64,000 nt of DNA from Akebia trifoliata (Eukaryota; Streptophyta; Magnoliopsida; Ranunculales; Lardizabalaceae), in NCBI GenBank assembly GCA_017979445.1, contig CM030711.1, positions 10,323,221-10,387,220 on the forward strand, written 5' to 3'. Below the pieces are notes generated by a model, which saw nothing but the letters and a program-made list of their open reading frames with translations, was not told the DNA's origin and ran no database searches. Positions within the stretch are counted from its first letter, which is position 1; every line of letters begins with the position of its first letter. The translations under genes were made by a program, and so were the position numbers. Of the stretch, positions 21,665-34,486 are shown in pieces.

Positions 21665-22399
21665 GTGCCCACCTATAAGTTTAGTACCAACGCATCATAA
21701 TGGGGTTTTTCCACCCTTTCAAAATCTTTCTCAGTGAACGCCACCATTTGCTCTCCAAAGGGTTCCAGTTTGGTAGGTCCACTCCTTATTATAAAAATGT
21801 GAGCCAGATGCTCAGCTTTCCTTTTATTCTTTCATTGATTCTGGCCTGCTACTCTCCTCTCTTAGGACAACGTGTATTACAACTGCCCTTTTATTGGCGG
21901 TTGATCTACCCTGCGATTCTTGTCTTGAAGTAGGTCCTCCCTCTATCTCCTAGACAAGTCTCTTAGCTTGCCCTGTTCTGCCAGCTTCTATTGGAATCTT
22001 TTCAAAGCCTAGCATCTATTAGTTGTGTGGGCCCGCACCTTATGATATTCACAGTATTTCTCACACTGATTGATCTGATCTCGAGGAAGCAGTGCAGGCC
22101 ACTCAAAATACGGTTCTTGAGCAATAAATGGCAATTTTTCCTAGGAGGCATAGCGAAATATGTCCCAGTCCTTTTTCTCTCCCCATCTTCCTTGAACGGC
22201 CTCTTCTTATTCTGTCACTGTGGCTGGTGCTGTTTGCTAGGCTTTTCTATAACGTGTATGACCTACCTATTTCCAGTTGAGCTTCGAGGATCGTCTTTTA
22301 AGCGGATGTACTTTTTCGCTCTCTCGAACAACTTGTTCAAAGTCTCCGACCTCTTTTTCATGCGGAATCTATATAACCTTGAGTTAGAGGGTAGGAAAT

Positions 22400-23280
22400 T
22401 TTGAACGCCATTACTGCTATTCACTCGTCACAACTCTCTAGCAACATTACTTTTTTCCTTGAACTTCCTGGTGAATTCCCTGAGACTCTTCCCTGATCCC
22501 AATCTCATGCTAAGTAATGTGTCAACATCTCCTCCACTCTTCTTGTTGTCGATGTACCGCGTGACGAAGGCAGTGTAGAGCTCCTCAAATGCGTTAATGG
22601 ATCCACATGGCAACTTGTGGAACCAAGTCAAAGCATTTTCCTGCAAACTTAAAGGGAACAACCTACACATTAACCCCTCTTTTTCTTCCCACAATGCGAG
22701 CATTTGTCGGAAGTGAAACAAATGCTTTACCAGATCCTTCATGCTGGAACAAGGGGTAAATTACAGTGGCGCAAACTTCTTAAAAATTCCTTTGACTAAA
22801 GTTTATACTGAAAAAGGGAGATTTCTGAATTCCTTGAACAACTTGCGCTGCTGTTGTGCCCACGTCCACACTCTTCATCATTTCCTTCTTCTTTCTAATC
22901 ATCTCTCTAATCATTTCTCAAGTTAAACCTACTACAGGTTCAGTTCAAGTGGCTGTCATAATAACCTTTGTTCCATCTTCCTCTGTAAGGATTAGTAACA
23001 GCGTGCTCCCTTCTGTACTAAAGGCATGACCATCTTTACTTGTTTCCTAAGGATTCTTCGGCATGCTATCTTGTTTCACCTGCTGTCGATTGTCGAGACC
23101 CTGGCTCAAGTTCTAGTTCTGTTCTACAAAATCCTCCATCTTCTTCTGCATATCCTCCTCCTACTTTCTCATAGCCTCCAACATTGTTAAAAGATGTGCG
23201 TCTGTGGCCGGAGCTGTTGGTGGGGGCACATTGACTTCATTTGTTCTTATGGATTTCACCATTGTTTCAACTGAAATCAA
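22400..23280 (-). pseudogene. gypsy gag remnant
   Basis: 22428-22742 reads SLQENALTWFHKLPCGSI, then AFEELYTAFVTRYI, then SLREFTRKFKE. This is the conserved core of plant retrotransposon gag capsid domains. Upstream to about 23280 the frame is broken by stops but retains a charged coiled stretch. Gag forms the element's virus-like particle. Confidence 0.85.
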
Positions 23281-23339
23281 TTTACTATGGCGTTAGTTCT
23301 GTGCGGTAAGAATCCAATGGACGACTCTAATGATCCCAA

Positions 23340-23870
23340 CCTGCACTAATCGGAAGTCGTTCCTAGTGCCTCCCTCATCGCGAGCGGCCTGGTACCTGCC
23401 ACAGACACTCCGACATTCAAGTTAGAAAAACAGAGAAATAATAATCAGTACTGGTTAGCTCTCGATCTCTTCAGCCAGCCCCCCTTTCAATAGTGCTATT
23501 TAAGCCCCCTACTTTACCCTAGGGTTTTCCCCTTTATAGGCTACAATCATGGGATTTCTGTGGTTCTACGGTGTTGTTTACCTAATCGAGATCTTTTGGA
23601 TCGATCGAACTTATATGCAAAGATCCCTTCTGAGATTGATGTGCACGCAACAGTATCGCGGGTTTCTAGAGGCTTGGCCTGCCTTACCTGGTAGGACTGG
23701 CTTCGCTTATCATTACACTGCCCTACTAGCCAAACTAGGGAGATCTCCACTCTGACTTGCCCTGCTTGTTGGACAGCGCCTCATAAGCTAATCTTGCCTC
23801 ATAAACTGATCTGTGTTAGGTACCACTTAGTCGGCTTGGACACGTGTAGGGTTAAGATCATAGTACAATT
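23340..23870 (-). repeat. Possible 5' LTR of the gypsy element
   Basis: The sequence upstream of gag lacks coding character and begins (minus strand) TGTACTATGATCTTAACC. A TATA-like CTATAAAGGGG on the minus strand (about 23530) would suit an LTR promoter. No second copy was found on the other side of the element, so this is only a candidate. Confidence 0.4.
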
Positions 23871-24009
23871 ATTTCCCTTTACAATTCACTAAAATGATTT
23901 TGGCATGTATAAAAAAAGACTATAAAGCATAAGTGAGAAGAAACAATTTCTTGCAAATAAGATATTTAGAGATATGAAGAAGATTACCAATGGTATATAT
24001 GGACGAAGA

Positions 24010-24724
24010 TACTGCTTATGTAAGAATTAAATAGCAAACTAATATATTTACACATACGTTGGATTTTCTAAAGAATCATCTATTATATAGAACTGATAGT
24101 TCAACTATGTTTTCAAATCTCGATTTGATGTTTTATCTCATTCATGGATGAAACCAAGTTGTCTCAAACAAGTCATCTCATCTCGGACGGGATAAACCAT
24201 TTAAGTCGATATTATAAAATTATTTATTAATATATGTTAATATGAACATAATTCCATTTAATAAAAAAAAAAGAAAATATGGCGGATTAGAGAAAACTTA
24301 GTCAAAATATCCTATTTTTATTTAGAAAATAAATATGTAAGTTATAAAAAATTAATTATTTTGATTAAAAAAAATACAAAATTTCAACATCACTAACTTA
24401 ATTTTACCGATTTACACAAAGCTCATAATTGATGGTCCAAGGCCGTCAAATTTCTTAAAATTCGACAAGCTAAGGCGTCAAAATTTTCATTCTAAATTTT
24501 TTTTTTTGTCGGGCCCAAATAGTCAAATTAATGGAGGATGGGAGAGAGTTATCAAGTTCGAGGAACATAAAAAATTTCAACAATCTTTAATTGTCAAAAT
24601 TTGATTTTTAAATTTAGTAGTTTAATTTTCCAATTTTCACATAGTGTTGGCCAAGATTTTCAAAATAATATGAGTTGTCCCAGGTTGTCAAATGAGACGA
24701 CATGTGAAATGAGTCACATTCATT
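24010..24724. repeat. Dispersed repeat family, copy C left part
   Basis: 24380-24724 is closely similar to 6412-6740 (shared CAACATCACTAACTTAATTT and CTTAAAATTCGACAAGC). Homology stops exactly where CACTACAAAA begins at 24725 and resumes at 31822. 24060-24310 matches 7960-8130. Confidence 0.88.
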
Positions 24725-24851
24725 CACTACAAAAAAATTGCAAAATTGGAACATAAGATTAAAACGGCATTAAGCCGTTTTTATTAAAAAACGGTATTAA
24801 ACCGTTTTATTTTAAAAACCGTTTTATCCGACCCGATATACATCTCCTTAG

Positions 24852-25200
24852 ATGGAACGAAAGTCCGATAGAACTCTCAGTCGTCTCTCTCACTCCGCTC
24901 TCTCTCTCGATGTCAGTCGCTCTCTCGTCTCTCTCACTCGATCTCAGTCACTCTCTCGATCGTCTCTCTCTCTAGATCTCAGTCGCTCTCCCTTGATCTC
25001 ATCTCTCTCTCGCTCAGTCACTCGCTCTATCGTCCCTCTCTCTCTCGATCTCAGTCGCGCTCCCTTGATCTCATCTCTCTCTCGCTCAGTCGCTTGCTCG
25101 GTCGTCTCTCTCGCTCAGTGTTTCGCTTGATCTCAGTTGCTCTCACTCGATCTCATCTCTCTCTTGCTCAGTCGCTCACTCAATCGATCTCTCGGACTAG
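24852..25200 (+). repeat. CT-rich low-complexity leader
   Basis: Irregular repeats of TCTCTCTCGATCTCAGTCGC. It gives open frames of the form LSRSPLISSLSRS, which are artefacts of composition. It lies at the same place relative to the CACTA terminus as the CT-rich block in the element ending at 4526, suggesting a transcribed leader. Confidence 0.8.
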
Positions 25201-25230
25201 GTACTCTCTCTAATCCCTCTTTTCTTGAAA

Positions 25231-25445
25231 TAGGGAGATCTTTGGATAGTTTACAGTCAGATCTTGCTTCAACGATTGAATCTGGTAGGATTCCTGGATC
25301 AATTGTGTATCGTTACTTCGAATAGGAGATGTCTGCAGTGTTTCGATGGTAGCTTCAGTTTGGGGGATTTAAGGAGCGATTGTTGGCTGATGATCTGTTC
25401 TTGGCTAAAGTTTCCATGGAGTGTGGTGTTGGAATCTTTACTAAG
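25231..25445 (+). pseudogene. RETICULATA-RELATED (DUF3411) gene fragment
   Basis: One continuous frame reads SLDSLQSDLASTIESGRIPG, SIVYRYFE, a TAG stop, EMSAVFRW, a second TAG, LQFGGFKERLLADDLFLAKV, and SMECGVGIFTK. This is the start of the conserved DUF3411 region of plant chloroplast RETICULATA-RELATED membrane proteins (GRIPGSIV-R-FEL...QFGGFKERLLADDLF-AK...GVGIFTK). The in-frame stops at 25323 and 25350 kill it. The following membrane segments are absent. Confidence 0.87.
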
Positions 25446-28400
25446 GTTTTATAATAATTATTTTTTTCTTTTATATTTGTTGGTTTGATGTGATTTGATT
25501 TCATTTTACGTCGATGATGTTTCTCTTGTTTGTGAAATCTCAGATTTTTCGCCTTGCTATGTATATAATTTCATGAATTTTTTCAAGTAAATATGGTTAA
25601 CTGGAAATACGATTACATTGATAATCTATATTGATTTGGAGGAACTGTCTTCATATCTCCAAATCAATATAGGTTATAAGCTATATAACGTTGATTTGAA
25701 GTTTAATTCTGGTTTTAAAAATTTCAACCTTTTGGAATTTTTCCAAAATAATAATTATAAAGCATTTTCATCATCTGCACTATATTGTTTAGGGGAAACA
25801 AACTTCTTAGTCCTTAGAGACCCAACCAAATTATATTGTTTCACTGATGTTTTTCTACTTTTATGTCATTTGATGCTTTCTTTGATATAGTATGTAAATA
25901 TTTTGGATTTTTTGAGACCCAACCATCCAATTTTGGATTTTTTGAAATAAATATATTATTATTATGTAAATATTTCAATTTATTGAACAAATTATGTGAT
26001 TTTATTGGTATAGTATATGGTTTAATGTACTAGGAGTGAAGATCTAAAAGCTTTTTTTAATCAAAGTGTATGTTACATCATCTGTTGAGGACCTCATCTA
26101 AAGTAGGAAGTAGAAAACTTGGATCATTTACCACAGGATGCATAGAATCATAATCTTTTCCTTGTGTATCCTGAGGCAAATGTTCCTGTATCTCATTCCC
26201 ATCTTTAATTTTTATTTATTGATCCAAATTTTGTTTTTGTCAAATGTTATTTGTTTAGTGTCTGTTTGGATGTCTAATATGGTAGTATCAATTCAATTAT
26301 TTGGCTTGGAACGCTCTCTTGAACATCACAATTGAAGAAAATTAGGTTTTAAGTGAAGTTCTCATATTTCGTCGTTTTATGTGTTGTCACAATTTATGCC
26401 CTAATTTGGATAGTTGTATTAGATTTCATTGGTTTATAATTTTCTTACTCATAACATAAAAATCGGATTTTTTTTTGGGTACTTGTTTAAGCCTAATTTT
26501 TTTTTTTGGGGGGTACTCATAACTACGGTCCTTCAGCACAAATGCACAGCTTTGGCTATTTGACTGGGATGTTGTAAGTTTTCTAGCGATATGTGAAGTT
26601 CATCATTTGCACTATATATTTTATCTTCTATTGCTTGGATTGATTGCACATGAAGTATACTTAGCTTGTTTGCATTTGCCATAACCTAGTTGTCCATTTG
26701 TTACAACATATTTTTATCACATTTCAAATTTCTTGGTAATTTATGACCTCTGTAACAATGCATTTAATGATCCCCAGTTGGCTATCTTGCATGAAGTGCA
26801 TTAATCTGATATTTTGGTAACAAAATTTGGCTCCCTCTATGGTCTAGATCTTTGTTTAGTTCCATCCTTAGCTTATTACATTCATCTTTCTTGTTTAATT
26901 CAGATGGCAAGCACCATGAAACATTAATTTAGTTCCTATTTCCATGAGTTATCCGTAAAAGTGTTAAATATATTTTTTTTGTCTATTCCCCACGGTCAAG
27001 TATTAAGCTTGACTCTTTTTGATAATGTGGTCAACATTTCTAACGCTATGCCACTCAAACCTATTTTCCACAAGTGCCACTGTTTTGTTTGTGCAAAAAG
27101 TCCTCTTAAATTACCTACATGTAGTCCACGGGCGATACATTCTCATAAAAATCCTTAGGAATGCATAGTATATTTTTGTAAAGTGTAATTGTCATGAATC
27201 ACGAGCTACAATCTCAAGGTTTGCTTCAGAACTTAAAAAACCTAGTTAATTATGTACCCATTGGCTAAATGCAGCATATACTTCGTATTTTTATTTTGTG
27301 TGTGATGGCTGGATTGATAGCTGGACATAATATTAGCTAAGCTTATCTACCAGTGATTGAGTAATCTAGACCACTCGTTCTGTGGGCCACTTGTTCTGAT
27401 TCATCGGTGTTTTTAAACCATGATGAGGGACCTCCTACCAAATGAAGGAACAACGAGTCTCTCTCCATTCACTCACATCAGATGCGATGTGATGGGATCA
27501 CAGTTGAGATCTATAGGACACAAAACCACAGTATCATTCCCAAATTTTTAGAAGCCAAAACCTTAGCCAAGCCAATGGTACAAGCAGCAGTTGTCTTTAC
27601 TTCGGTAAAGTGACAACTACTTACTTTATTATAATAATCTTAGTTTTCTCAGAGGTTATTTTCAAATATGTTCAGAATATTATGACATATCATGATTTTT
27701 GTTTTTCTCTTTTTGTAGTTTTTAGCTTCTTAATCTATTGATTTGTCATTTTCAAGGAATTTATAGTATTAGTTTTTTATTGGACAATTGCTTTAAATTT
27801 GGAGGGAGAATAGAGTTTCTTTGGGCTCTTCTTTGGGAACCCAAAACTGGATTCTAATTTTCAATCCTCTCCATTTGTTCTTCCATCGAAAAACAAAAAA
27901 TGTTGATGATGATGCGAAAACTTACACTGGGGCCACTTGGCTCTTCTATCTACTCCGAGTTAGGATCAGATCACTTTCTTGCTTTCTTTGAACAGAGCAA
28001 CGGATTACTCCATCGCTTAATTCAAAGATTTGAATCAAGTATTGCAACTTAAAATAACTAACATCCATCGGTTTCTCTTGATTATATAATTTTCTTATGT
28101 TCATCCCAAGCCTTATGAAGCCTATGTTTGAAATTTATATTGAGATATTGCTTCAAGTCTGTCATTCTGAATAAGATAAGAGCATATCTGAAAGAGGTTG
28201 ATGGTAAGGTCTTTTAAAATTGACCATTCTCTCTATTGGATACATAGTTTGTATTCTGTTGTAGGTTCAAAGATATATGTATGGACTATATTATGAAATT
28301 CAACTTGATTTAGTGTATTTTGAACAAATTTTGTTCAATAAGATTATTACCCCAAAAAGTTGTAGTAAAAGATTACTTTCAAATGGGTGTAATTTGGAGG

Positions 28401-31400
28401 AAATAACAATTTTAATTTGGTTTGACTGTTTGTAAGTCACCCAAAAATAAATGGGAGAGGTGCCACATGCTATAGTTGTCATCAAAGAAACCCATCTCCA
28501 AACCTTGAGTTCCTCTTCTTCATCATTCTCATTTGCTTTCACTCTTCTTTCCAATCTTCACAGCTATAGAATTCCTTGTACAGAGATTCTTCTTTATCAG
28601 TTGAAAATGAAGCAGACTTTCTCACCTCCCAAGACAAATCCTTCACCCTGGTGCAAGTTTTAAAATCAACTCTTTCAAAACTGTCTTTGTTAATGTTGAC
28701 ATTGTGTGATATGAGAGACGTTACCGGCCTCATTTTACCCCAACACAACACAACCTTGTTTCTCGCGTCACAACCAAAATGTTCATTTCCTGTTGGAAGG
28801 CAACTCTCAAACACATATAGTAGGCTATGTAATACCTTAATTTAGTGTGAAATCCTTGTCTTGGTTGTGTTATAAATTGTTCAAATTTTCACATGTGAAA
28901 AGGAAGGAAGAAGATGTAATTGTAGTGTTTTTATAGCTATTGGCAATTGTATTTAAATTCTTAATCATGATCCATTACTCGTCGACTATTATTCCTAACT
29001 ATAAATGTTTTGATTCATAGTATATTTTCTTCTCTATTAATTATTTGTATTGGTGATTATTTCCTCCTAAAAAATTGGGCAATGAATTGATGAACTTCTC
29101 GTACAACAATTTGTCAAACCATCATCACGTAGGTTTTGGCATCAGCGCTGCTGGTGGAAATAGTGGGGTTTATTTAACATTAGGCCTTTGCATTTATTTC
29201 CTTGTCTTGAAAATGGAATGTTGGTTTCAAAATCTGAAGGAGTGGAGTTCATAGTCAGAGATGGTTTTTTTTTAATACCCAATCTCTCGCCTAATGCAAG
29301 TTCTCTAATTGTTTGTATGAACAATTCTGATTGAGAGTGTTTTGTTTTATCCAGGACATTTCTGCCCCGCACTATCAAAAGTTGTAAAAACGACGAAAAG
29401 AGGGAGAAAAAGTCATCATCAGACAACAGCATATCAACATTGGTGCGTTTCTTTCTTTCTTTTTTCTTTTTTTATACATTGGTGCATATCAACTGGATTT
29501 CGCCTTGATGCTTTCAGTGCGATAAAGCCTCGAGTTACCCATGTACCTTCAGGTAGTAAGAATTAAATCTAATTCGTTACTAGTACTGTTTCATTTGTTT
29601 ATTCTCTGGGTGACTGTGCGAGACACTGAGTTAGACTTTATGCTAACGTGGAGGTGTGCATAGAACCAAAGATTTTTCTCTCATATCATTAGGAAAAGCA
29701 TCGATGTTTCTGTGCACACCTCCTCGTCAGCACAGTCACTACGTCAGATTGTTTATGATTATATATTTAGATATGGATTTATTTGTTTTCTTGCTGTTTA
29801 TTTCTTCTCTTTTTTGTTATGATGGTTATGCTTTATGAAAATTGTATTGGTGGGATGTATATGTATGGTAAATGAATTAAGACTATGTATGTAATCAAGT
29901 TATAAGAAATTCTAAGTTGGTCTTATAGGGTAAGTTATTAGTGATGTATAGCTGATCAATTACTTGCAATCATGTACCTTAACTTGCCGTTTTGACGATT
30001 TGGGTGAGGCCCAAATGGTAAGATACTGTGTATTTGAGTGAGATAAAAACAATTAGGTTCGAGTTTTCTTGGTCATATTGTTGGCTGAGATGATCTCATT
30101 ATTCAAATTATATCTTCGGGTGATGAAGTACCGTTGAATCGGTAGTGCATTTCAGCTTGGAATATGTAGAACAACACTCCACTTAGAAGGATAGGTGGTT
30201 GAGTATGACTTGGTCATATTGTTGTCTATCAAGTTTCTTTTATAATATTTTTGTAAAAAATTTTTGTGATTAAATTTCCACTGGTATTCCCATTCATTTC
30301 TTGTGGTTAATAGTATTTTCATTAGTTGGATTTCAAAGGGAAATATCCCTATTGTTTATATTTTTTCTTAATTTCCTTTTATTGGCAGAACTAAGAATGA
30401 GAAGGTTCTGGGGAGTTTTACCCATGTGAAGTGTTTTAATAATGTCTTTTACCTTATGTTAATTCTGAGAGTTTATCATCCACTAAAGGACTGAATCCTT
30501 TGGGCCATTATGCCTGTCTTTCCCTGTGGCCCTTGGTGGTTTGTTTGACATCCAATTTCATACTTCATTGCATCATCAAGATTTTTTGTGGAGGCATTCA
30601 GGCATCATAACGCCATATGTATCCCATTAGTTTCTTTCAGAGACTATGAGCAACATTTCAATGCTATAAATGTTGGTTCACTGATAGTAGTTTATTGGTT
30701 GTACGTTGGAATTTATCAGATATTACCTCCATTGGATCATTATCATTTGCACACAAGAGGAGAAGAACTTGGTTCCTCTCTCATCGGTGATCAAAGGTGT
30801 TCTTTTGTAACAGTCGGTTCAGGCAACTGTCTCCCAGGCACTCTTCTTGGTGAGCATCTCAACTTAATTTACTATTTTTGATTTTTTATATATTTTTATT
30901 GCATAAAATTGTTGTATATAATTAAATTCCAACTTAGATCCAATATTAGCGACCATGATCAGCAGTTGAGCTCGTTTTTCTTAAAATATTTATGGCTTTT
31001 ACCAGTATTAGTAAGTGTAGAAGTTCTAGCTAAAGGAATTGTAAATCCATCATGGAATTTCAATCCTACTTTTGGTTGAGCATTGTTTTCTTCGATATTG
31101 AAACATGAAATTCTTTGCTAGTATCAGGGAGTCTAGAAGTTCTAGTATTTTTCCAGAGGATTCGTAAATACATTATGGATTTTCAGTCGTCCTTTCGACG
31201 TAAATAATGACATTAAGTGTGTGTTCTTGAATACTGAGTGAAACCCTCTGAACATGTTTTAGTAGATAGTGTTTTGATCAGTTCCATCAGTGTCTTGGTT
31301 ATGTAAGAGATCTCGTAAAGGTAGGTTTTGTTGATTGGTTCGAAGTTTCTATATTTGCAAAATCTCCATTTGATGCAGGACAATAGGACAAGTAGGCTTA

Positions 31401-31821
31401 CTTATAAAACAAAAGGAGAGAGGTTTTTCTCCCTTCGTCTTCCCTTACTAAAAGAAACTAGTGCTAGGATTTGGATGCTAATGGTTGTCTTGTTCTTTTT
31501 CTTATCAGTTATTGTGATGAGCAGTAGCATTAATTCGTTTCATGTTCATATCATAGCTAATAATAATAATAAGAAAAAGAAGGAGAAGAGTAAGTGCTAA
31601 TGGCATTTCAGCCATTCTTAAACCTCTAAATTTAAATTAGGATACGTAAGACAAGTCTTAGCTGATGCTCGAACCGAGGCAATTCTTCTTCTCTTTTCTC
31701 TAATCCTCAATATTTGATGATTCCATGTTTCAATTTCATTTCTAATTAATTTATATGTTTTTTTTTTCAAATTCTTCTCTGACGACAATTTTTATAGATC
31801 TTTGATATCTCTGTTGACAAT
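25446..31821 (+). other. Remainder of the 7.1-kb insertion, no recognised gene
   Basis: AT-rich, intron-like sequence with a few exon-sized open pieces I could not identify. One is at 30720-30850 (GDQRCSFVTVGSGNCLPG before a GTGAGC donor). Another is 28540-28814, open on both strands. A third is 26090-26215, open on the minus strand (PQDTQGKDYDSMHP). A hairpin is formed at 25624-25672 (TATTGATTTGGAGGA and its inverse). No function is assigned. Confidence 0.5.
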
Positions 31822-32112
31822 ATTGTGGCATCATATCGAGATGACTTTCAGTCTCAGACAAGAGTTGAAACCATGTATTCAACCACCAAGTGATGGTGAT
31901 CCGCCAATTTTTTGAGCCATAATTTCATTTACAAAATCTTGAAATTTTCCCTTTTAAAAAGACTTTGAAAGACATTTCATTAATGAGATTCTTTAATAAC
32001 CCAAACACTACCAACACCGATTTAATGTCATCTTTGAATGATTTTTTGCTCAGTGTTTTGAGCAAATTTGCTCACAGCCGAACATCAGTTTGACGTGTGG
32101 TGCGGATAGACA
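31822..32112. repeat. Dispersed repeat family, copy C right part
   Basis: Continues the homology to copy A from TGTGGCATCATATCGAGATG to GACGTGTGGTGCGGAT (A: 6745-7035). Together with 24380-24724 it rebuilds one uninterrupted repeat copy. Confidence 0.88.
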
Positions 32113-34440
32113 AGTGAAATGTATCGGATGAGATTTAAAATCATGATTCATTTGTCTCATTGTTGAACTAGACGACTCAAAAGTATCGAAAAACTCGTCT
32201 AAGATGACTCGGTCTCGTTCATGGACGAGACGTCAAAATGAGTTTTAAAACCATGGACTCTAGACGCTTGGTTTGAACTTTTTTGTTAAACATAGATAAA
32301 TAAAAAGTCCTTATATTTATGATAAAGGAATAAGAAAATCTAGCTCGATCCAGTAAGATAATACATTATGATATGAATATCCAATATAGATTTTATTATG
32401 CGTCATCCACCAATATGATCTTAGGAATATATGATCCTAACTCATAATTATGGGTCTCCTTATTGGCAATCATTCGTATTCCCATACTTGTAATAACGTT
32501 GTATATTTAAGAAGTTTCGATGGTCATTTTCACTCTTTCCTTACAAATTTACCAAGAGAATAATACAAATATTCTAGAATAGCAGTACCCCAAGCATAAT
32601 AATATGTATAAAATAAATTCTAAAAAAATAGTCAACTGCTGTCAACAATCTTACCCAATCCATCTGAAAATAACGTGACTCTACATAGTGCCAATAAATT
32701 GGCACAAGTATAACATTGTGCCTGATATATATATATATAATTTTTTTAATTATAATAAATAATTAAATTTTACTTCATCCATGGACATCTGTCTATCTAA
32801 CAATCTCCCAATATATCACGTAGTCATGTAAAGGTAATAAAACTGAAGTAAGAGTTCCTAGCAACACGAGATATAATTTCAAGACACTCATAAATGAGAT
32901 TGTGACAATCCTCTCTCGTTGTATGTGGCACAATAACAAAGTACTCGTTGATCCTCAGTCCTAAACAATGAGTAGTATCCTCAGAGTGATAGTCATCTCT
33001 CCAAATGGAAGGTGGAATGTGCAAGTCTGTGGTCAAAATCTCTCATCTAAGTCATAACATAAACCTGAATCATGATGTAGCCATCAGATGCATTGATAGT
33101 ATTTAAAATCAGCAGAACAACAATGACTTCTCACGGATCACTAATGTCTCAATCTCTAAAAAATTGCGAATGATATCATACTCGTAAAAGATACTCATAA
33201 TCGACCTACATTATTATAAAATCAACTATTAAAAAATTATAGGATTATAATCAATCTGCATTATTAATTTTAAATATAGAATTCTAACATGTTCCATCCA
33301 AATATCACTTGATATGTGACCTTGACGATCATTTATAATATCAACTATAATGGACCTTTGGGTATCGAGATCATCAAGATCTTGTCCTCATTGAATTATG
33401 AAAATTTTTTCATCAAGATTAATATCTCGATGATCAAGATTAAGATTTCAATCAAGATCTTGATCATCAAAGAAAATATTACCAAGGTAATTAATATATA
33501 TTCAAATATGTCCTTTTCTATTGTTGAGATGTAAAACATGTACAAAAACCTCTAGAAAAAAAAAAGAAGTGATTTTCTGACTCCCTCATTGACACATGCC
33601 CCCATACGCCCCCTAACGTCGCATGGGCTAGAACCATATATTGCTTTCCCTTACGAAACACAACTGTACATCCCCATAAGTATGTGCAGTATTGTATCCT
33701 GAGGAAAAGAATCTACAGTTCTAGCACATGCTATGTCAGGGGGCGTCACAAAATCATTATTCCTAGAAACATTCATTGAATCAATGGTAAACATACAAGA
33801 AAAATTTTGTGCTATTTTCCAACTTCTTGAGTTGTTTCTTTTGCTTTGTATTTATTTTATATTAATGTGAATGCTACAAGGAAAAAGTCTTAATTTGAGC
33901 AAAAAAAATTTCCCTAAATCACCCAACTACAATTGCACCTCAAATTTAATTGGCTCATATAATGTGTTTTTTTAGGTTAAGGCTAGCGAAGAAAATGATC
34001 CAGAAAATGAAAGTTCACCGAAGAAGACGATCAAAAATTTAGAAGATCATCGAAGAAGATGATCGAAGAATCACATCAGTTGTAATACGGATTTCTAGGA
34101 GTGGAAGACATGAAAAATCTCTAAAAATTGATCTAGTGGAAAAAATACCTAATTACACTTCTTGAGATTGAAAATGAGAGTAAAAATACACCTCCTAGAT
34201 ATTGGAAATAATGAATTTTTGAGAGAATTTTTTTTAAAAGAATTGAAAAAGATGACATTTAAGTCATTTTCTATTAGATTTCAAGTGAATAATATGTTAA
34301 GATTGACCAAACAATTATGATGATTTTTTATTTTTATTTCAAAAACTATTATTATTTCATTTGTTCTTATTACTACTACTATTGTTATTAATCCTAATTA
34401 TATTGATATTTTCATTATTAGTTGTTAATATCATTATTGT

Positions 34441-34486
<46 letters not shown>

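Larger units (their letters stand above)
14700..23870 (-). mobile_element. Decayed Ty3/gypsy retrotransposon, Tat-like
   Basis: The order on the minus strand is gag (about 23280-22400), protease (21760-21670 and 19676-19509, split by a solo LTR), linker, reverse transcriptase, RNase H, a second RNase H-like domain and integrase (to 16201). The second RNase H after the first, and the RT motif NLNKACPKDSFP, are typical of the plant Tat lineage. All domains carry stops or frameshifts. 23340-23870 may be the 5' LTR, but I could not find a matching 3' LTR on the left, where tandem arrays stand instead. Outer limits are therefore approximate. Confidence 0.8.
24725..31821 (+). mobile_element. About 7.1-kb CACTA-ended insertion with captured gene fragment
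   Basis: Begins CACTACAAAAAAATTGCAAA, followed by subterminal AAACGG/CCGTTT repeats (24760-24830) and a CT-rich leader-like block. Both junctions are defined by comparison with the unbroken repeat at 6.4-7.05 kb. ATT on each side (24722-24724 and 31822-31824) would fit a 3-bp CACTA target duplication. The right end shows no inverted TGTAGTG terminus, so that end is probably eroded. A RETICULATA-RELATED fragment lies inside; no transposase is seen. Confidence 0.75.

Noticed and set aside
24852..25130. Ser/Arg/Leu-rich reading frame
   Set aside because: It is a CT-rich low-complexity repeat read in frame, with no domain and repeated DNA units; a leader is more likely.
26961..27158. Possible queuine tRNA-ribosyltransferase-like piece (MPLKP, CHCFVC)
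   Set aside because: Only a very short resemblance; not enough conserved residues to call.
31328..31600. Open frame of 90 codons
   Set aside because: No recognised motif; hydrophobic and Asn/Lys-rich ends reflect AT-rich sequence.
32824..33036. Minus-strand open frame of 70 codons
   Set aside because: No domain recognised, no splice context and no neighbours that support it.
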